Below are positions 13,447 through 22,823 of a stretch of 64,000 nucleotides of DNA, piece by piece. The stretch covers positions 992,001 through 1,056,000 of the forward strand of contig NZ_WUAG01000001.1 of the NCBI RefSeq assembly GCF_009828855.1, written 5' to 3'. The position numbers and the translations under genes were made by a program. Under the pieces are notes generated by a model. That model saw nothing but the letters and a program-made list of their open reading frames with translations. It did not search any database and was not told the origin of the DNA. Origin of the DNA: Psychromonas sp. L1A2 (GTDB lineage Bacteria; Pseudomonadota; Gammaproteobacteria; Enterobacterales; Psychromonadaceae). Numbering within the stretch: the first letter of the stretch is position 1; every line of letters starts with the position of its first letter.

Positions 13447-15703
13447 TACGGAACCAATCCATGACTTTATCGGTTGTACTACAACGTATTTCTTCTTCTG
13501 GCTCAGTGCCACTGACGAAAGGTAATTGTATTGCATTATCACAGCGATCTTCGCTACCTACACCTGATTCACCATCGACCCAACTTAGCGTGACGTTTTT
13601 TGGTGGAAAGTTCTGTAAAGGCTGTTGAGCACGTGCCTTGAAAATGTCTGCCCAGACACGCAGTGCACCACTTGAACCCGTCAATCCGGTGCTTTTATTA
13701 TCGTCACGGCCAAGCCAGACAACCGCTTGCATGTCATCAGAAAAACCTGCAAACCAACTGTCTCGCAAATCATTGGTTGTCCCGGTTTTTCCTGCCACTG
13801 CAAAATCAGGTAATAACCATTGTAAAGCTTTAGCGGATCCTTCGTGCGTCACCGCTTGTAACGCGTGGCGTAAGGTATAAATGGAGCTTGAGTTAAAGCG
13901 TTTTTGAATATCGATAGGGTAACTAGTTAATACTTCACCGTGTGCATCGACAACGGAGCTGATCGCCAATAACGGGGTGTAAAAGCCACCAGAAGAAATA
14001 GTTTGATACATTTGAGCAACGTCAAGTGGGCTTAATTCTGCGGCCCCTAATGTAATAGCCGGGACCGCTGGAATATCACTATCAACGCCAAGTCGTTTTA
14101 TGGTTGATAATATTTTATCTAAGCCTAGCTCATTGCCTAAACGCGCTGTTGCCTGATTGTATGAGTGCGCTAATGCTTTATATAAAAGTACATCACCATG
14201 TTCTTTTAAGTCGTAATTTTTAGGGGACCAACTATCACCGTTATCTAATGTTTGCTCGTAAGCTGAATCGCTTATTGGAGTCGCTAATGTATATTGTTCA
14301 CTTTGTTCCAACGCGGTTAAATAGACGGCGGGTTTCATTAATGAGCCGATTTGTCGACGAGCATCAATGGCGCGGTTAAATCCTGCATATTGAGTATCGC
14401 TACCGCCAACAATAGCGGTAACGGCGCCTGTATTGGGTTGCGTAACTATGACTGCTCCTTGCAGCTTAGCACTGGCATCAGATTTTTTTTGTTTGGCAAT
14501 CATTTTCACCAAGCTAGACTCAGCTGTTTCTTGAATTAAGGGATTAAAATGGGTGAAAATAGACAAGCCATTCGAACTTAAGTCTTCCGCTTTGTAATCG
14601 TTCTGTAATTGCTTACGCACAAGATCTAAATAAGCTGGGTAACGTTTAGTCGTACTGGTGCTACGATCACCAATCCCTAGGGGAGTTTTCTTAGCCAATT
14701 CAGCCACATCTACATCAAGACGATTTTCTCTCACTGCAATATCTAACACTAAATTTCTACGTTTTAATGCACGTTTAGGGTTACGCCATGGATTGTAATA
14801 ACTGGCTCCGCGCACAAGTGCAACTAACAGTGCTTGTTGCGAAACGGATAAATCCATCAGATTTTTTTTGAAATAATACTGACTGGCTAAACCAAAGCCA
14901 TGAATAGCGCGCGGGCCATCTTGCCCAAGGTATACTTCATTCATGTATCCTTCTAAAATCTGAGCTTTGCTTGCATGTAACTCCAATAATATAGCCATTA
15001 GCGCTTCCTGCGCTTTACGAATTAATGTTTGTTCTGGCGTGAGGTAATAATTTTTAATCAATTGTTGTGTCAGGGTTGACGCACCCTGTGAGAATCCACC
15101 TTTTTTAATATTTGCTATGACTGCTCGCCCAATGCCACGAAGCGAAATACCATAATGATCATAAAAACCCTTATCTTCAACGGCAACCAATATTTCTTGT
15201 AAAGAAACGGGGGCATCGACAAGTTGAATTAATATTCTATCCTCGTTGTGTGAAGGATAAATTCCTCCAATAACAAGTGGTTGTAAACGAACTAAGGCTT
15301 TATTATTTTTACTTTCTAATGCTGATACGTAGCCATTAGTTAAGGTGATTTTTATTTTTTGTGCCGGTGCTAGTTCATCACTGAACTGAAATTGAGGGAT
15401 GAAAATAGTCACTTTATTTTGTTCGACTAATGCCTCGCCGGGGTTATTAACGTTACGTACAAAATGATATCCAAGTAGGGTCATTTCTTCACGTAAATCA
15501 GTCAACGTGAGTGGTAATCCTTCATATATTTCTAAAGGCCGAGCGTAAACCGTTGATGCAACTGACCACTGTTTATCTTTAAACGTTGAGTTAACAAGAG
15601 AATCTAAGTAAATGAGCGTACCGGCAGCGATCATTATTAATATTAATAATGCAGCCCATCGTTTACTTATGTATGTATGAATAGTCGTGTATTTATGAAG
15701 CAC
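13433..15703 (-). CDS. mrcB: Penicillin-binding protein 1B (bifunctional peptidoglycan synthase)
   Basis: A 756-residue class A PBP that polymerises lipid II and cross-links peptidoglycan at the inner membrane. It has a short cytosolic tail, one membrane helix (about 17-33), a UB2H-like region (about 55-145), and a GT51 glycosyltransferase with 'AVEDKGFYDHYG' (catalytic Glu176) and 'QGASTLTQQLIKNYYL'. The transpeptidase has 'GSLMKP' (Ser454), 'SYN' and 'GKTGTTND'. The UB2H-like region, the place where Lpo activators bind in E. coli, is present, and an LpoP-like lipoprotein follows. The cytosolic tail is shorter than in E. coli PBP1B (844 residues). The ATG lacks a strong Shine-Dalgarno (AAGGCC...). 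Confidence 0.95.
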   Translation of the reverse strand: MLHKYTTIHTYISKRWAALLILIMIAAGTLIYLDSLVNSTFKDKQWSVASTVYARPLEIYEGLPLTLTDLREEMTLLGYHFVRNVNNPGEALVEQNKVTIFIPQFQFSDELAPAQKIKITLTNGYVSALESKNNKALVRLQPLVIGGIYPSHNEDRILIQLVDAPVSLQEILVAVEDKGFYDHYGISLRGIGRAVIANIKKGGFSQGASTLTQQLIKNYYLTPEQTLIRKAQEALMAILLELHASKAQILEGYMNEVYLGQDGPRAIHGFGLASQYYFKKNLMDLSVSQQALLVALVRGASYYNPWRNPKRALKRRNLVLDIAVRENRLDVDVAELAKKTPLGIGDRSTSTTKRYPAYLDLVRKQLQNDYKAEDLSSNGLSIFTHFNPLIQETAESSLVKMIAKQKKSDASAKLQGAVIVTQPNTGAVTAIVGGSDTQYAGFNRAIDARRQIGSLMKPAVYLTALEQSEQYTLATPISDSAYEQTLDNGDSWSPKNYDLKEHGDVLLYKALAHSYNQATARLGNELGLDKILSTIKRLGVDSDIPAVPAITLGAAELSPLDVAQMYQTISSGGFYTPLLAISSVVDAHGEVLTSYPIDIQKRFNSSSIYTLRHALQAVTHEGSAKALQWLLPDFAVAGKTGTTNDLRDSWFAGFSDDMQAVVWLGRDDNKSTGLTGSSGALRVWADIFKARAQQPLQNFPPKNVTLSWVDGESGVGSEDRCDNAIQLPFVSGTEPEEEIRCSTTDKVMDWFRNLSN

Positions 15704-16356
15704 AGTAAGGCCTTATGAGGACGAGAAATAAAAAGAAAATAATAATATGGTCATCATCTTCTTATAGAAACAGTAAATTATGGGGGCATAAAAGGGGATA
15801 ACACTTTTACGCAGAAAACTTGATTAAGCCAGTTCTGACCACCCAATAACCTTGACTAATATTTATCATCAAAGTTCCTTTTAAAAATATGCTTTTCTCT
15901 GTTCAGTGCTCGAACATCAGTGGGGCTCATTGCGCTGTTGTAGTTAAATTTAAATTGTATTTAAACTTAACGCATATAAATTAACGTTCTTTTCGGCACA
16001 TTCATCGTTTGCTTTTACTCTCATAGAAATAGTACAGGGACTGCAATCTTTGTTGGTTCGGTTGCATCTTTTAATGATTATCTACATCGCCTTTCTTCTA
16101 GCCAAGTGCAAAGTAAATACTACTTGTTTGCATCAAGGTGGTTTCTTACAGTCTAGTGCTAAGTTTCAATGAAAATTATTACCAGAGAATTGACTGGCAA
16201 GTCTGATAATCATCTTACATTTAGTTTTTATCTTATTATTTCAGTGATTCTCAACCTTAATTTGAACGTTTGTTCAAATTAAGGTTGAACGTTCGCTCAA
16301 ATTGAAATAGTATATGCACCGAGTTACTTAAAACACATTATTTATTGGAGTTAAAC
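15704..16356. other. Long intergenic region with operator-like palindromes at its 3' end
   Basis: Between the divergent mrcB and the AhpD-like gene. Apart from the palindromes at 16252-16300, I see no gene, RNA or repeat family in it. Confidence 0.4.
16252..16300. promoter_or_regulatory. Strong inverted repeats (TetR-type operators?) upstream of the AhpD-like gene
   Basis: CAACCTTAATTTGAAC (16252-16267) and its exact complement (16272-16287) flank a 4-base spacer, a perfect 16-bp inverted repeat. It overlaps a second palindrome, TTGAACGTTCGCTCAA (16285-16300). The shared core TTGAAC-N4-GTTCAA is like TetR-family operators. No T run follows, so it is not a terminator. Confidence 0.6.
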
Positions 16357-16899
16357 ATGACAGATTTTACGTTATACACAGCAGAAAATGCACCTGAAGC
16401 ATCAAAGCCGCTAATGGCTGATTCAGTAGCCGCATTTGGTATGGTACCTAACTTACACGCAGTAATGGCTGAAGCACCAACATTACTAAAGGGCTACCAA
16501 GTACTGCATGACCTTTTCCAAAAAACATCGTTTAACGCTGAAGAGTTAACTGTTGTATGGCAGTCAATTAACGTTGAGCATGAATGTCACTACTGTGTAC
16601 CGGCACATAGTGCAATTGCAGCTTCAATGAAAGTGGACCAAGGTGTTGTTGATGCCCTTGTGAATAAAACACCATTGGCAAACCCTAAGTTAGAAGTATT
16701 ACGTGAAACGACACTTTTAATGACGCGTGAACGTGGTGTTATTAGCGATGAGCAAATTGAGACGTTTTTTGCTGCAGGTTACGGCAAGCAACAGCTACTT
16801 GAAATTATTGTTGGTTTATCTCAAAAAGTAATGAGCAACTACACAAATCACCTTGCAGATACGCCAGTTGATGCACCATTTAAAAAATTCATGAAATAA
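16357..16899 (+). CDS. Carboxymuconolactone decarboxylase / AhpD-like protein
   Basis: A 180-residue all-helical protein of the CMD/AhpD superfamily. The signature 'EHECHYCVPAHSAIA' carries the CxxC redox pair and the following His (about residues 75-88), as in alkylhydroperoxidase AhpD-type enzymes that use a thiol relay. I start at ATG 16357, with GGAG 6-9 bases before it; an upstream in-frame non-ATG start would put the Shine-Dalgarno inside the gene. It follows two strong palindromes that look like repressor sites and ends at a terminator, so it is probably a single inducible gene. The usual AhpC partner is not beside it, so the substrate is open. Confidence 0.85.
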   Translation: MTDFTLYTAENAPEASKPLMADSVAAFGMVPNLHAVMAEAPTLLKGYQVLHDLFQKTSFNAEELTVVWQSINVEHECHYCVPAHSAIAASMKVDQGVVDALVNKTPLANPKLEVLRETTLLMTRERGVISDEQIETFFAAGYGKQQLLEIIVGLSQKVMSNYTNHLADTPVDAPFKKFMK

Positions 16900-16922
16900 G
16901 TTGCGATTTTAAAGAATGATTT

Positions 16923-16948
16923 AAAAAGGTAGCTTCGGCTGCCTTTTG
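16923..16948 (+). terminator. Terminator of the AhpD-like gene
   Basis: AAAAGGTAGC-TTCG-GCTGCCTTTTG stem (one G-U) followed by T-rich DNA. Confidence 0.75.
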
Positions 16949-16980
16949 TCTTTTATAAAAGTGTTGTATCCATTAATGCT

Positions 16981-17242
16981 ATACCCGTTACTGTTTAAGT
17001 TGCTTTGTTCAGTGGTTTGCTTGGACTCCAAATCAAGGCGCAACATGATGGTAATGACTAGTGCTTATCGAAGGTTGTAACGCAGAGTTGGTTTTCAGCT
17101 AATGACACAGAGCGCAAGCTGTGAAGCAAGCACCTTCGTTGTTCAAAAGTGTCGATTTAATCCGTTAGATCTTCCTCTTTCTGTCTAGAATCTGTTCACT
17201 TCACTGCTTGCTGAATGTTGCATATTGAATGGTAACGGGTAT
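16981..17242. repeat. 262-bp inverted-repeat element, second family, copy 1
   Basis: It begins ATACCCGTTACTG and ends GGTAACGGGTAT, giving 10-11 base terminal inverted repeats. It is homologous along its length to 33242-33509, sharing blocks such as AGTGTCGATTTAA-(T/C)CGTTAGAT and CTTGCTGAAT. No coding capacity. Confidence 0.8.
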
Positions 17243-17454
17243 ATATCACTTTATAAAATGGTCACTTATGGCATTAATATTTGAGAAGGTGCTTTACAAG
17301 AAGCACAAAAGTGACCTCTCGACTTTGTTGGTCATTGAGTTAATATTAAGTCGTCTATTTGCCAAGTCTGCCTTGGTTTGGCATAGTCACATCTCCATCC
17401 TCATCAATCTTATTAGGGTAGCCTTATACCTTACAACACAGGATTATCGATTTT

Positions 17455-18177
17455 ATGAACAAAACCATTGAGACCATGTTAAACCACCGATCGATTCGCC
17501 AATATACGGATCAACCGATAGAAAAAAGCCAACTTGATACCATTATCCAAGCTGGATTAGCGGCTTCTTCATCGAGCATGTTACAAGTCGTTTCTATTAT
17601 TCGAGTAACGGATAAAAGTAAACGTAAGTTGTTAGCAGAGTATGCAGGTAATCAAGCTTATGTTGAAAATGCGACTGAGTTTTTGGTGTTCTGTATTGAC
17701 TATCAACGTCATGCAGCAATTAACCCTGAGGTACAGGCTGATTTTACCGAACTAACACTGATAGGTGCGGTTGATTGTGGCATTATGGCGCAAAACTGCC
17801 TGTTAGCTGCTGAGTCATTAGGGTTAGGTGGCGTGTATATTGGTGGGCTACGTAACAAGATACAGTTGGTTGATGAGCTGCTTGAATTACCACAAAATAC
17901 ATCGGTATTATTTGGTATGTGTTTAGGTTACCCAGCCCAAGATCCTGAAGTTAAACCGCGTTTGCCTGCTCATGTAATTATGCATGAAAATCAATATCAG
18001 CCACTGAAGATGGAAGATATTAAAAGTTATGATGAAGTGATACATAACTATTATGCAAGCCGCTCAAGCAATCAAAAACAAAGTACGTGGTCTGAACAGG
18101 TAACGGGACAATTATCGAAAGAATCTCGTCCGCACATTCTGCCGTACTTGAATAAAAAAGGCTTAACAAAACGTTAG
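17455..18177 (+). CDS. nfsA: NfsA-type NADPH-dependent FMN nitroreductase
   Basis: A 240-residue flavoenzyme of the nitro-FMN reductase family (NfsA/Frp group) that reduces nitroaromatics and quinones by two electrons with NADPH. The start 'ETMLNHRSIRQYTDQPI' (about 6-22) with the conserved HRSxRxY phosphate-binding arginines is plain. So are 'SSSSMLQVVSIIRVTD', 'DCGIMAQNCLLAAESLGLGGVYIGGLRN' and the C-terminal 'WSEQVTGQLSKESRPHILPYLNKKGL', which carries the NfsA-type Arg. Length equals that of E. coli NfsA (240). It stands alone after a miniature element. The Shine-Dalgarno (CAGGATTATC) is weak. Confidence 0.9.
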   Translation: MNKTIETMLNHRSIRQYTDQPIEKSQLDTIIQAGLAASSSSMLQVVSIIRVTDKSKRKLLAEYAGNQAYVENATEFLVFCIDYQRHAAINPEVQADFTELTLIGAVDCGIMAQNCLLAAESLGLGGVYIGGLRNKIQLVDELLELPQNTSVLFGMCLGYPAQDPEVKPRLPAHVIMHENQYQPLKMEDIKSYDEVIHNYYASRSSNQKQSTWSEQVTGQLSKESRPHILPYLNKKGLTKR

Positions 18178-18462
18178 ATTTTAGGGTGATTTTTACACAT
18201 TAGTTATCTTTAAGGGTAGTTGCTTGTAGCAATGACTCACTGAAATGATGAGCTTCAATGATTATTGCAATCAAGTAAGGCATGGATGCCTTTGTTACGT
18301 ATAAACAACGAATTTCAGTATAATCAGGCAAGTATATAGTTAACTATTTTTCAAACATACCTAGGTTATTGTTTGCTAGGCTAAGTTAATATTTACAACT
18401 GATAGTAGCCCATTAAATTTATTAGGAATCAATGTGTTGAATACAAGCTTAAGCACTAAACC

Positions 18463-18870
18463 ATGTCTACATTAACGCTTACCTTAATACGTGGTTTACC
18501 CGGTAGTGGTAAAAGTACATTGGCTAAAAAGCGCGTGGAAGAAGCGGCTAATTCGACAGATAAAACAATAGTGCATTTAGAAGCGGACATGTATTTTATT
18601 GATGACGCTGGTGTGTATTTTTTTCAACCTGCACTTATTAAACAAGCACATGCATGGTGTCAGCAAGCCTGTGAAACGTTATTGCAGCAACAACAAAATG
18701 TAATAGTATCGAATACGTTTATTAAGCATTGGGAAATGAAAGCCTATCAACAATTAGCCAAGCAGTATAACGCTAAGCTAGAGGTGATTGTGTGTAAGGG
18801 GAAATTTACTAATATTCATGAAGTGCCTGACGAAACCGTTAAAAGAATGAAACAGCAATGGCAGCCGTAA
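18463..18870 (+). CDS. Small P-loop ATP-binding protein (AAA_33 / kinase-like)
   Basis: A 135-residue protein with a Walker A loop at its N-terminus (RGLPGSGKSTLAKK, about 9-22). It has a central 'HLEADMYFI' Asp pair and 'NVIVSNTFIKHWEMKAYQQLA', which corresponds to the second kinase strand of the polynucleotide-kinase-like / zeta-toxin-like P-loop group. The C-terminal 'VPDETVKRMKQQWQP' holds the expected lid Arg/Lys. It is short for the family but complete. Such proteins phosphorylate small or nucleic-acid substrates; the actual substrate is not known. No antitoxin-like partner lies beside it, so a toxin role is not supported. Confidence 0.78.
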   Translation: MSTLTLTLIRGLPGSGKSTLAKKRVEEAANSTDKTIVHLEADMYFIDDAGVYFFQPALIKQAHAWCQQACETLLQQQQNVIVSNTFIKHWEMKAYQQLAKQYNAKLEVIVCKGKFTNIHEVPDETVKRMKQQWQP

Positions 18871-18930
18871 CGTTTAAGTTTAAACTTATGGAAGTTATCA
18901 CTGTGAAGTCGTGATGCACTTCAAGGTCTA

Positions 18931-19092
18931 ATACCAATCACACTAATTAACTGATCTATTTTACTTGTTAAAATAACTTATTTCTTCGTTGTAAATTTCG
19001 TAAAGGGAACAACCATTTAGCTCAATTTACGCCTTAAACTAAGTCATTTTTTCTGCGCAAAATTTAGATCACTTATTTAATGTAATCGGTAT
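18931..19092 (+). repeat. Miniature inverted-repeat element, short form (162 bp)
   Basis: It begins ATACCAATCACACTAATTAA and ends GTAATCGGTAT. Internal blocks GTTAAAATAA, AATTTCGTAAAGGGAAC and CTGCGCAAAATTTAGATCAC are shared with 23855, 26253 and 49230, but the roughly 60-base middle part of those copies is missing. Confidence 0.9.
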
Positions 19093-19264
19093 AATCTACC
19101 ATATGAAAAGAAAGAAGATCGGTATTTTCAATATTTTTACAAATGTCATTAATATAGTGTTGCATCTTGTAACGGAAGTTATAACGGCTAACGAAACGTT
19201 GATGTTATTTAAATTAAATTTTTAAAATAGCTATTCAAAACAACTATTCAAAAGGAGTGCGGTT

Positions 19265-19606
19265 ATGGTTAATAAATCGATTAAATATACACTTATTTTC
19301 ACACTGGGCATGCTATTCAATGCAAGCTTATTCGCTGAACCCATTTGGATTGATGTGAGAAGTTATATTGAAAATAAGATTGATAATATTGAAGGTGATA
19401 AACGTATATCACATTCAGATATAGTGGATGAAGTCAGCGAATTGTTTCCTGATAAAAATGCCGATATTCGTTTGTATTGTCGTAGTGGCATTAGGGCTGA
19501 AAACGCCTTATCTGCTTTACATAAAGCAGGATACAATAACGTCATCAATGTCGGTAGTATTGAGCGTGCACGTGAATTAAGGTTTAGCAGTGAGGTTGTT
19601 AAATAA
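19265..19606 (+). CDS. Exported rhodanese-domain protein (PspE-like)
   Basis: A 113-residue periplasmic single-domain rhodanese that transfers sulfane sulfur. Residues 1-24 are a signal peptide ending in Leu-Phe-Ala before EPIWIDVRS. The active-site loop is 'YCRSGIRA' (catalytic Cys near 78), and the rhodanese start 'WIDVRSYIE' and end 'GYNNVINVGSIERA' are in place. It is preceded by a good Shine-Dalgarno (AAAGGAGTG) and a roughly 170-base leader after a miniature element. Length matches PspE (104). Confidence 0.9.
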   Translation: MVNKSIKYTLIFTLGMLFNASLFAEPIWIDVRSYIENKIDNIEGDKRISHSDIVDEVSELFPDKNADIRLYCRSGIRAENALSALHKAGYNNVINVGSIERARELRFSSEVVK

Positions 19607-19872
19607 CCTCAGTTCTGGATAAGCAAGCGATGCAACACTGTTATTACCGCGGATTTCTGCGTTAAATTATTTCTCAATAACCCGTTATTGCTTCAATAAT
19701 TCGCTTTGAACGAGGTAAAACTAATGGAACTGACTAGTCAAAAATTATAACTTTATGATTTTAAATATAACTTCGCTTCCATTAACCAGAATTGAGGCTG
19801 AATAAATTAATGTCAGTTTATGTTGTTGTATTAGAAAACTATCTTTTTATTACTCTCTTTTTAAAATACGCT

Positions 19873-20673
19873 TTAGATCTGCGTTATATATTCCTGTGGT
19901 GTGTACCCAAATTGTGCTCTGAACGTGGCTATAAAACTGCTGACATTTTTATAGCCTAATTCATGAGCTACGAAGGTTGATGTTTTCCCCTGCGTTAGTA
20001 ATGCAAGTGAGTTCATTAATTTAAATTGACTACGCCATTGACGAAATGTCATCCCCGTTTCTGCTTTAAAAAGGCGTTCTATTGTACGGACGCTCGCGCC
20101 TGCTATTTTCGATAAATCGGGTAATGAAATGGCCTGGTTTGGGTGTTGTACAATGTAATTAATTAACCGTTGTAAGCGGGGATCTTGCCCTGAATGAATA
20201 TTGTTATGAAATGACTCAAGCACTCCCAACTCATCAATAGCAACCAAGCCTAAGTGTTTAATTTTTTGAGCCGTTAAAGGTATTTTATAGTCGGTTAACT
20301 TTAAGATAACTTCTCGTAAAAGGGGGCTCATTGTGAGCATCAAAATAGATTTTTCATTTTGTCTAACAGGGTACGAAGGGTCAATGTAGATATTGCGTAA
20401 TTGAGTATCTGTTTCACTGTTTACTTGATGAGGAATATAACTTGGAATCCAAACTGCATGAGTGGGAGGGACAACCCATATAGTCTCATTGCTAGTCACA
20501 CTTAAAATACCCGTTGCAGCCCATAGTAGTTGTCCTCTCGCATGAGAGTGAGCGGTAACACCTGTTTCCGCTTGCATATTCCTACTATGCGTCAGTACAG
20601 GACGAGTATGGTCAATAATAAATGCATTATCACTGGGTGCTATATTTGGCGTTTTATGGGTATGTTTTGTCAT
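19873..20673 (-). CDS. AraC-family regulator with N-terminal cupin
   Basis: A 266-residue regulator. Residues about 25-110 are a cupin-type sensor ('GVTAHSHARGQLLWAATGIL', 'WVVPPTHAVWIPSYIPHQV'). The C-terminal 100 residues are the double helix-turn-helix ('ISLPDLSKIAGASVRTIERLFKAETG' and 'FVAHELGYKNVSSFIATFRAQFGYTPQEY'). The pattern matches the group of E. coli NimR, which controls a divergent transporter gene. Here too the gene is divergent from a membrane transporter (166-base gap), and it probably controls it. The effector is unknown. Confidence 0.88.
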   Translation of the reverse strand: MTKHTHKTPNIAPSDNAFIIDHTRPVLTHSRNMQAETGVTAHSHARGQLLWAATGILSVTSNETIWVVPPTHAVWIPSYIPHQVNSETDTQLRNIYIDPSYPVRQNEKSILMLTMSPLLREVILKLTDYKIPLTAQKIKHLGLVAIDELGVLESFHNNIHSGQDPRLQRLINYIVQHPNQAISLPDLSKIAGASVRTIERLFKAETGMTFRQWRSQFKLMNSLALLTQGKTSTFVAHELGYKNVSSFIATFRAQFGYTPQEYITQI

Positions 20674-20838
20674 ATTTGCTACTTAAGACGACACTAAATG
20701 TCGGTTACTATAACAGTCAATGCACCAGCTAATATACCAGTCAATATATCAATGACTATATTGGTGACTATAAGCAACTGCATCATTTGTTGTTATAAAT
20801 ATAATTCATATTAACGTTATTTCGGAAGGGCTTGTTTT

Positions 20839-22239
20839 ATGCAAACCAAATACAGTGTTCGGTTATTGTCCTTTATTGGTGTGTTAGGTATTGCATTGAT
20901 GCTTGTTTTATCTCCTATTGAAAACCAATCACTATCTTTTTCTTATAGCGCTGCTGTTGTGTTGATGACCTTAGCTTGTTGGAGCACCTCTGTTATTCCT
21001 CCCTTTCTAGCTGGGCTGATCTTTTTTGCTTTATCAACGATTTTTCATTTGGTTGAGCCCGCTATTTTATTTTCAGGATTTGCTTCTACCGCGGTGTGGT
21101 TAATTGTTGCAGGGTTTGTGATAGGGGGAGCGATTTCATCATCTGGCTTAGATAAACGATTAGCATCCATCATTGCACCACATTTAACCTTGAGTTATTT
21201 TCGTTTGATCTTTGGTTTGGTGTTAACGGCTATGTTGCTTGGCTTTATTATGCCTTCTTCAGTGGGACGGGCGATTGTTTTGATTCCTGTAGGTATGGCT
21301 TTAGCTGAACATGTAGGTTTCACATCGGGCAGTAATGGCCGTCGAGGGATTGCGGTAGCGTTAGCAATTGCTTGTAATATGCCTAGCTTTGCGGTGTTAC
21401 CCGCTAATATTCCTAATATGATTTTAGCGGGGGCGAGTGAAACGTTGTTTAATATTCACTTTAGTTACATTGAATATCTACTTTTGCATTTTCCAATCCT
21501 TGGTGTGATTAAATCAATGTTACTGGTAGGTTTAGTGCTGTTTATTTTTCCAGATAAAGTTGTTTCCCCTACTAATATTAAAGAGGCTTATTCAGGTTCA
21601 ATACCTACATTCGATAATAAGCAACAAAGAAAAGTCACTTTGCTTCTCGTGATTACTTTATTATTTTGGGTGACGGATTCAATACATGGGATTAACTCCG
21701 CTTGGATTGGGTTAACCACCGCTATTATTTTATTATTGCCGAAATGGGGAGTGCTTGAACCTAAAGCATTTAATAGCTCGGTTGATTTTGGCACGATCAT
21801 TTTTGTAGCGGCAGCACTTGGTTTGGGGGCGTTAGTGAATACATCTGGCATAGGTGAGTATATGGGACAAGTATTTAGTCATTTGTTACCCACATCATCG
21901 GATAATACTTTTTTAAACTTTATGTCGCTTTCTCTTATCTCTACTTTTACTGGGCTAGTCACGACTATACCGGGTGTGCCTACGGTACTTTCACCGATGG
22001 CTACAGACTTTTCTCAATTAACTGGTTTTTCATTACCCGCAGTTTTAATGACACAGGTTATTGGTTTTTCTACTGTTATATTTCCTTATCAGGTGGCGCC
22101 GCTTATTCTTGCGATGCAACTTTCAAAAGAATCGTTAGGTAGTTTATTGAAGGTCACGTTGCCGCTGGCGATCATCACTATTTTGTTCTTAATGCCATTA
22201 GATTATTTATGGTGGTTGGCACTTGGTTGGATAAATTAA
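20839..22239 (+). CDS. SLC13/DASS-family anion transporter
   Basis: A 466-residue inner-membrane permease with about 11-12 helices throughout. The pattern follows sodium:dicarboxylate/sulfate (DASS) transporters. 'FIMPSSVGRAIVLIPVGMALAEHVGF' (about 135-160) contains the first conserved Ser/Asn-type binding loop. 'GLVTTIPGVPTVLSPMATDF' (about 375-394) is the inverted-repeat partner. The ligand is probably a di- or tricarboxylate or sulfate, but it is not determinable. Shine-Dalgarno GGAAGGGC precedes the ATG. It is divergent from the AraC-type regulator. Confidence 0.85.
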   Translation: MQTKYSVRLLSFIGVLGIALMLVLSPIENQSLSFSYSAAVVLMTLACWSTSVIPPFLAGLIFFALSTIFHLVEPAILFSGFASTAVWLIVAGFVIGGAISSSGLDKRLASIIAPHLTLSYFRLIFGLVLTAMLLGFIMPSSVGRAIVLIPVGMALAEHVGFTSGSNGRRGIAVALAIACNMPSFAVLPANIPNMILAGASETLFNIHFSYIEYLLLHFPILGVIKSMLLVGLVLFIFPDKVVSPTNIKEAYSGSIPTFDNKQQRKVTLLLVITLLFWVTDSIHGINSAWIGLTTAIILLLPKWGVLEPKAFNSSVDFGTIIFVAAALGLGALVNTSGIGEYMGQVFSHLLPTSSDNTFLNFMSLSLISTFTGLVTTIPGVPTVLSPMATDFSQLTGFSLPAVLMTQVIGFSTVIFPYQVAPLILAMQLSKESLGSLLKVTLPLAIITILFLMPLDYLWWLALGWIN

Positions 22240-22338
22240 CGACTGAATAAAGCCCCTTGAACGGTATCGGGGATATTAATTTTTATTACGTCGAGATGAT
22301 GGTATGTTTACCAATATTTATTCTACATGGAGGTTATT

Positions 22339-22749
22339 ATGGCTAAAATTATTACTGGTGGTTGTTGCTGTGGCGACGTTACTTTTACTGTTGAAGATAA
22401 CTTTAGTGATTTTTTCTTTTGTCATTGCGAACAATGCAGAAAATTAACCGGCAGTGCGCATGCCGCTAATTTATTCACATCAGCAAATAATATTAACTGG
22501 ATTAGCGGAATAGAAAAAATAAAACGCTACGACCACCCAGAGCGTACCTTTACGCAAGCATTCTGTGAAAACTGTGGTTCTGGATTACCTTTTATAACGC
22601 AAGGTGGGGAATCTTTAATTGTCCCTGCAGGCAGCTTAAATGAAGAGTCTGTTAAAACGTTAGATGCTCAAATATTCTGTGCTGAACAAACTGAATGGCA
22701 CAAAAGTGGTTTAAGTGTCGTTAATAAAGTGCCAGGCTTTCCTGAGTAA
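22339..22749 (+). CDS. GFA-family (Mss4-fold) zinc protein
   Basis: A 136-residue protein of the glutathione-dependent formaldehyde-activating (GFA)/CENP-V family. The zinc ligands are visible: 'GGCCCGDVTF' at the start, 'CHCEQCRKLTGS' (about 31-42) and 'FCENCGSGLPF' (about 79-89). I start at ATG 22339 after GGAGG; the upstream in-frame ATG at 22327 contains that Shine-Dalgarno. Real formaldehyde-activating activity is proven for few members, so the role remains general (thiol or aldehyde chemistry). It is followed by a terminator. Only 99 bases separate it from the transporter, so read-through is possible. Confidence 0.85.
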   Translation: MAKIITGGCCCGDVTFTVEDNFSDFFFCHCEQCRKLTGSAHAANLFTSANNINWISGIEKIKRYDHPERTFTQAFCENCGSGLPFITQGGESLIVPAGSLNEESVKTLDAQIFCAEQTEWHKSGLSVVNKVPGFPE

Positions 22750-22795
22750 GTTGTGGTTATTTTTTCTGTTCAAACTCAAGATCTTATTCTCGATT

Positions 22796-22823
22796 TAAAG
22801 ACCTTCTTTTAGTCGGTCTTTAT
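22796..22823 (+). terminator. Terminator of the GFA gene
   Basis: TAAAGACC ... GGTCTTTA stem with an 11-base loop, 47 bases after the stop. Confidence 0.65.

Noticed and set aside
17229..17471. 80-codon frame overlapping the nfsA start
   Set aside because: It begins in the end of the inverted-repeat element and overlaps nfsA; no coding character.
18463..18870. Zeta-toxin idea for the small P-loop protein
   Set aside because: No antitoxin-like partner and no toxin-specific residues; only a general kinase-like P-loop is supported.
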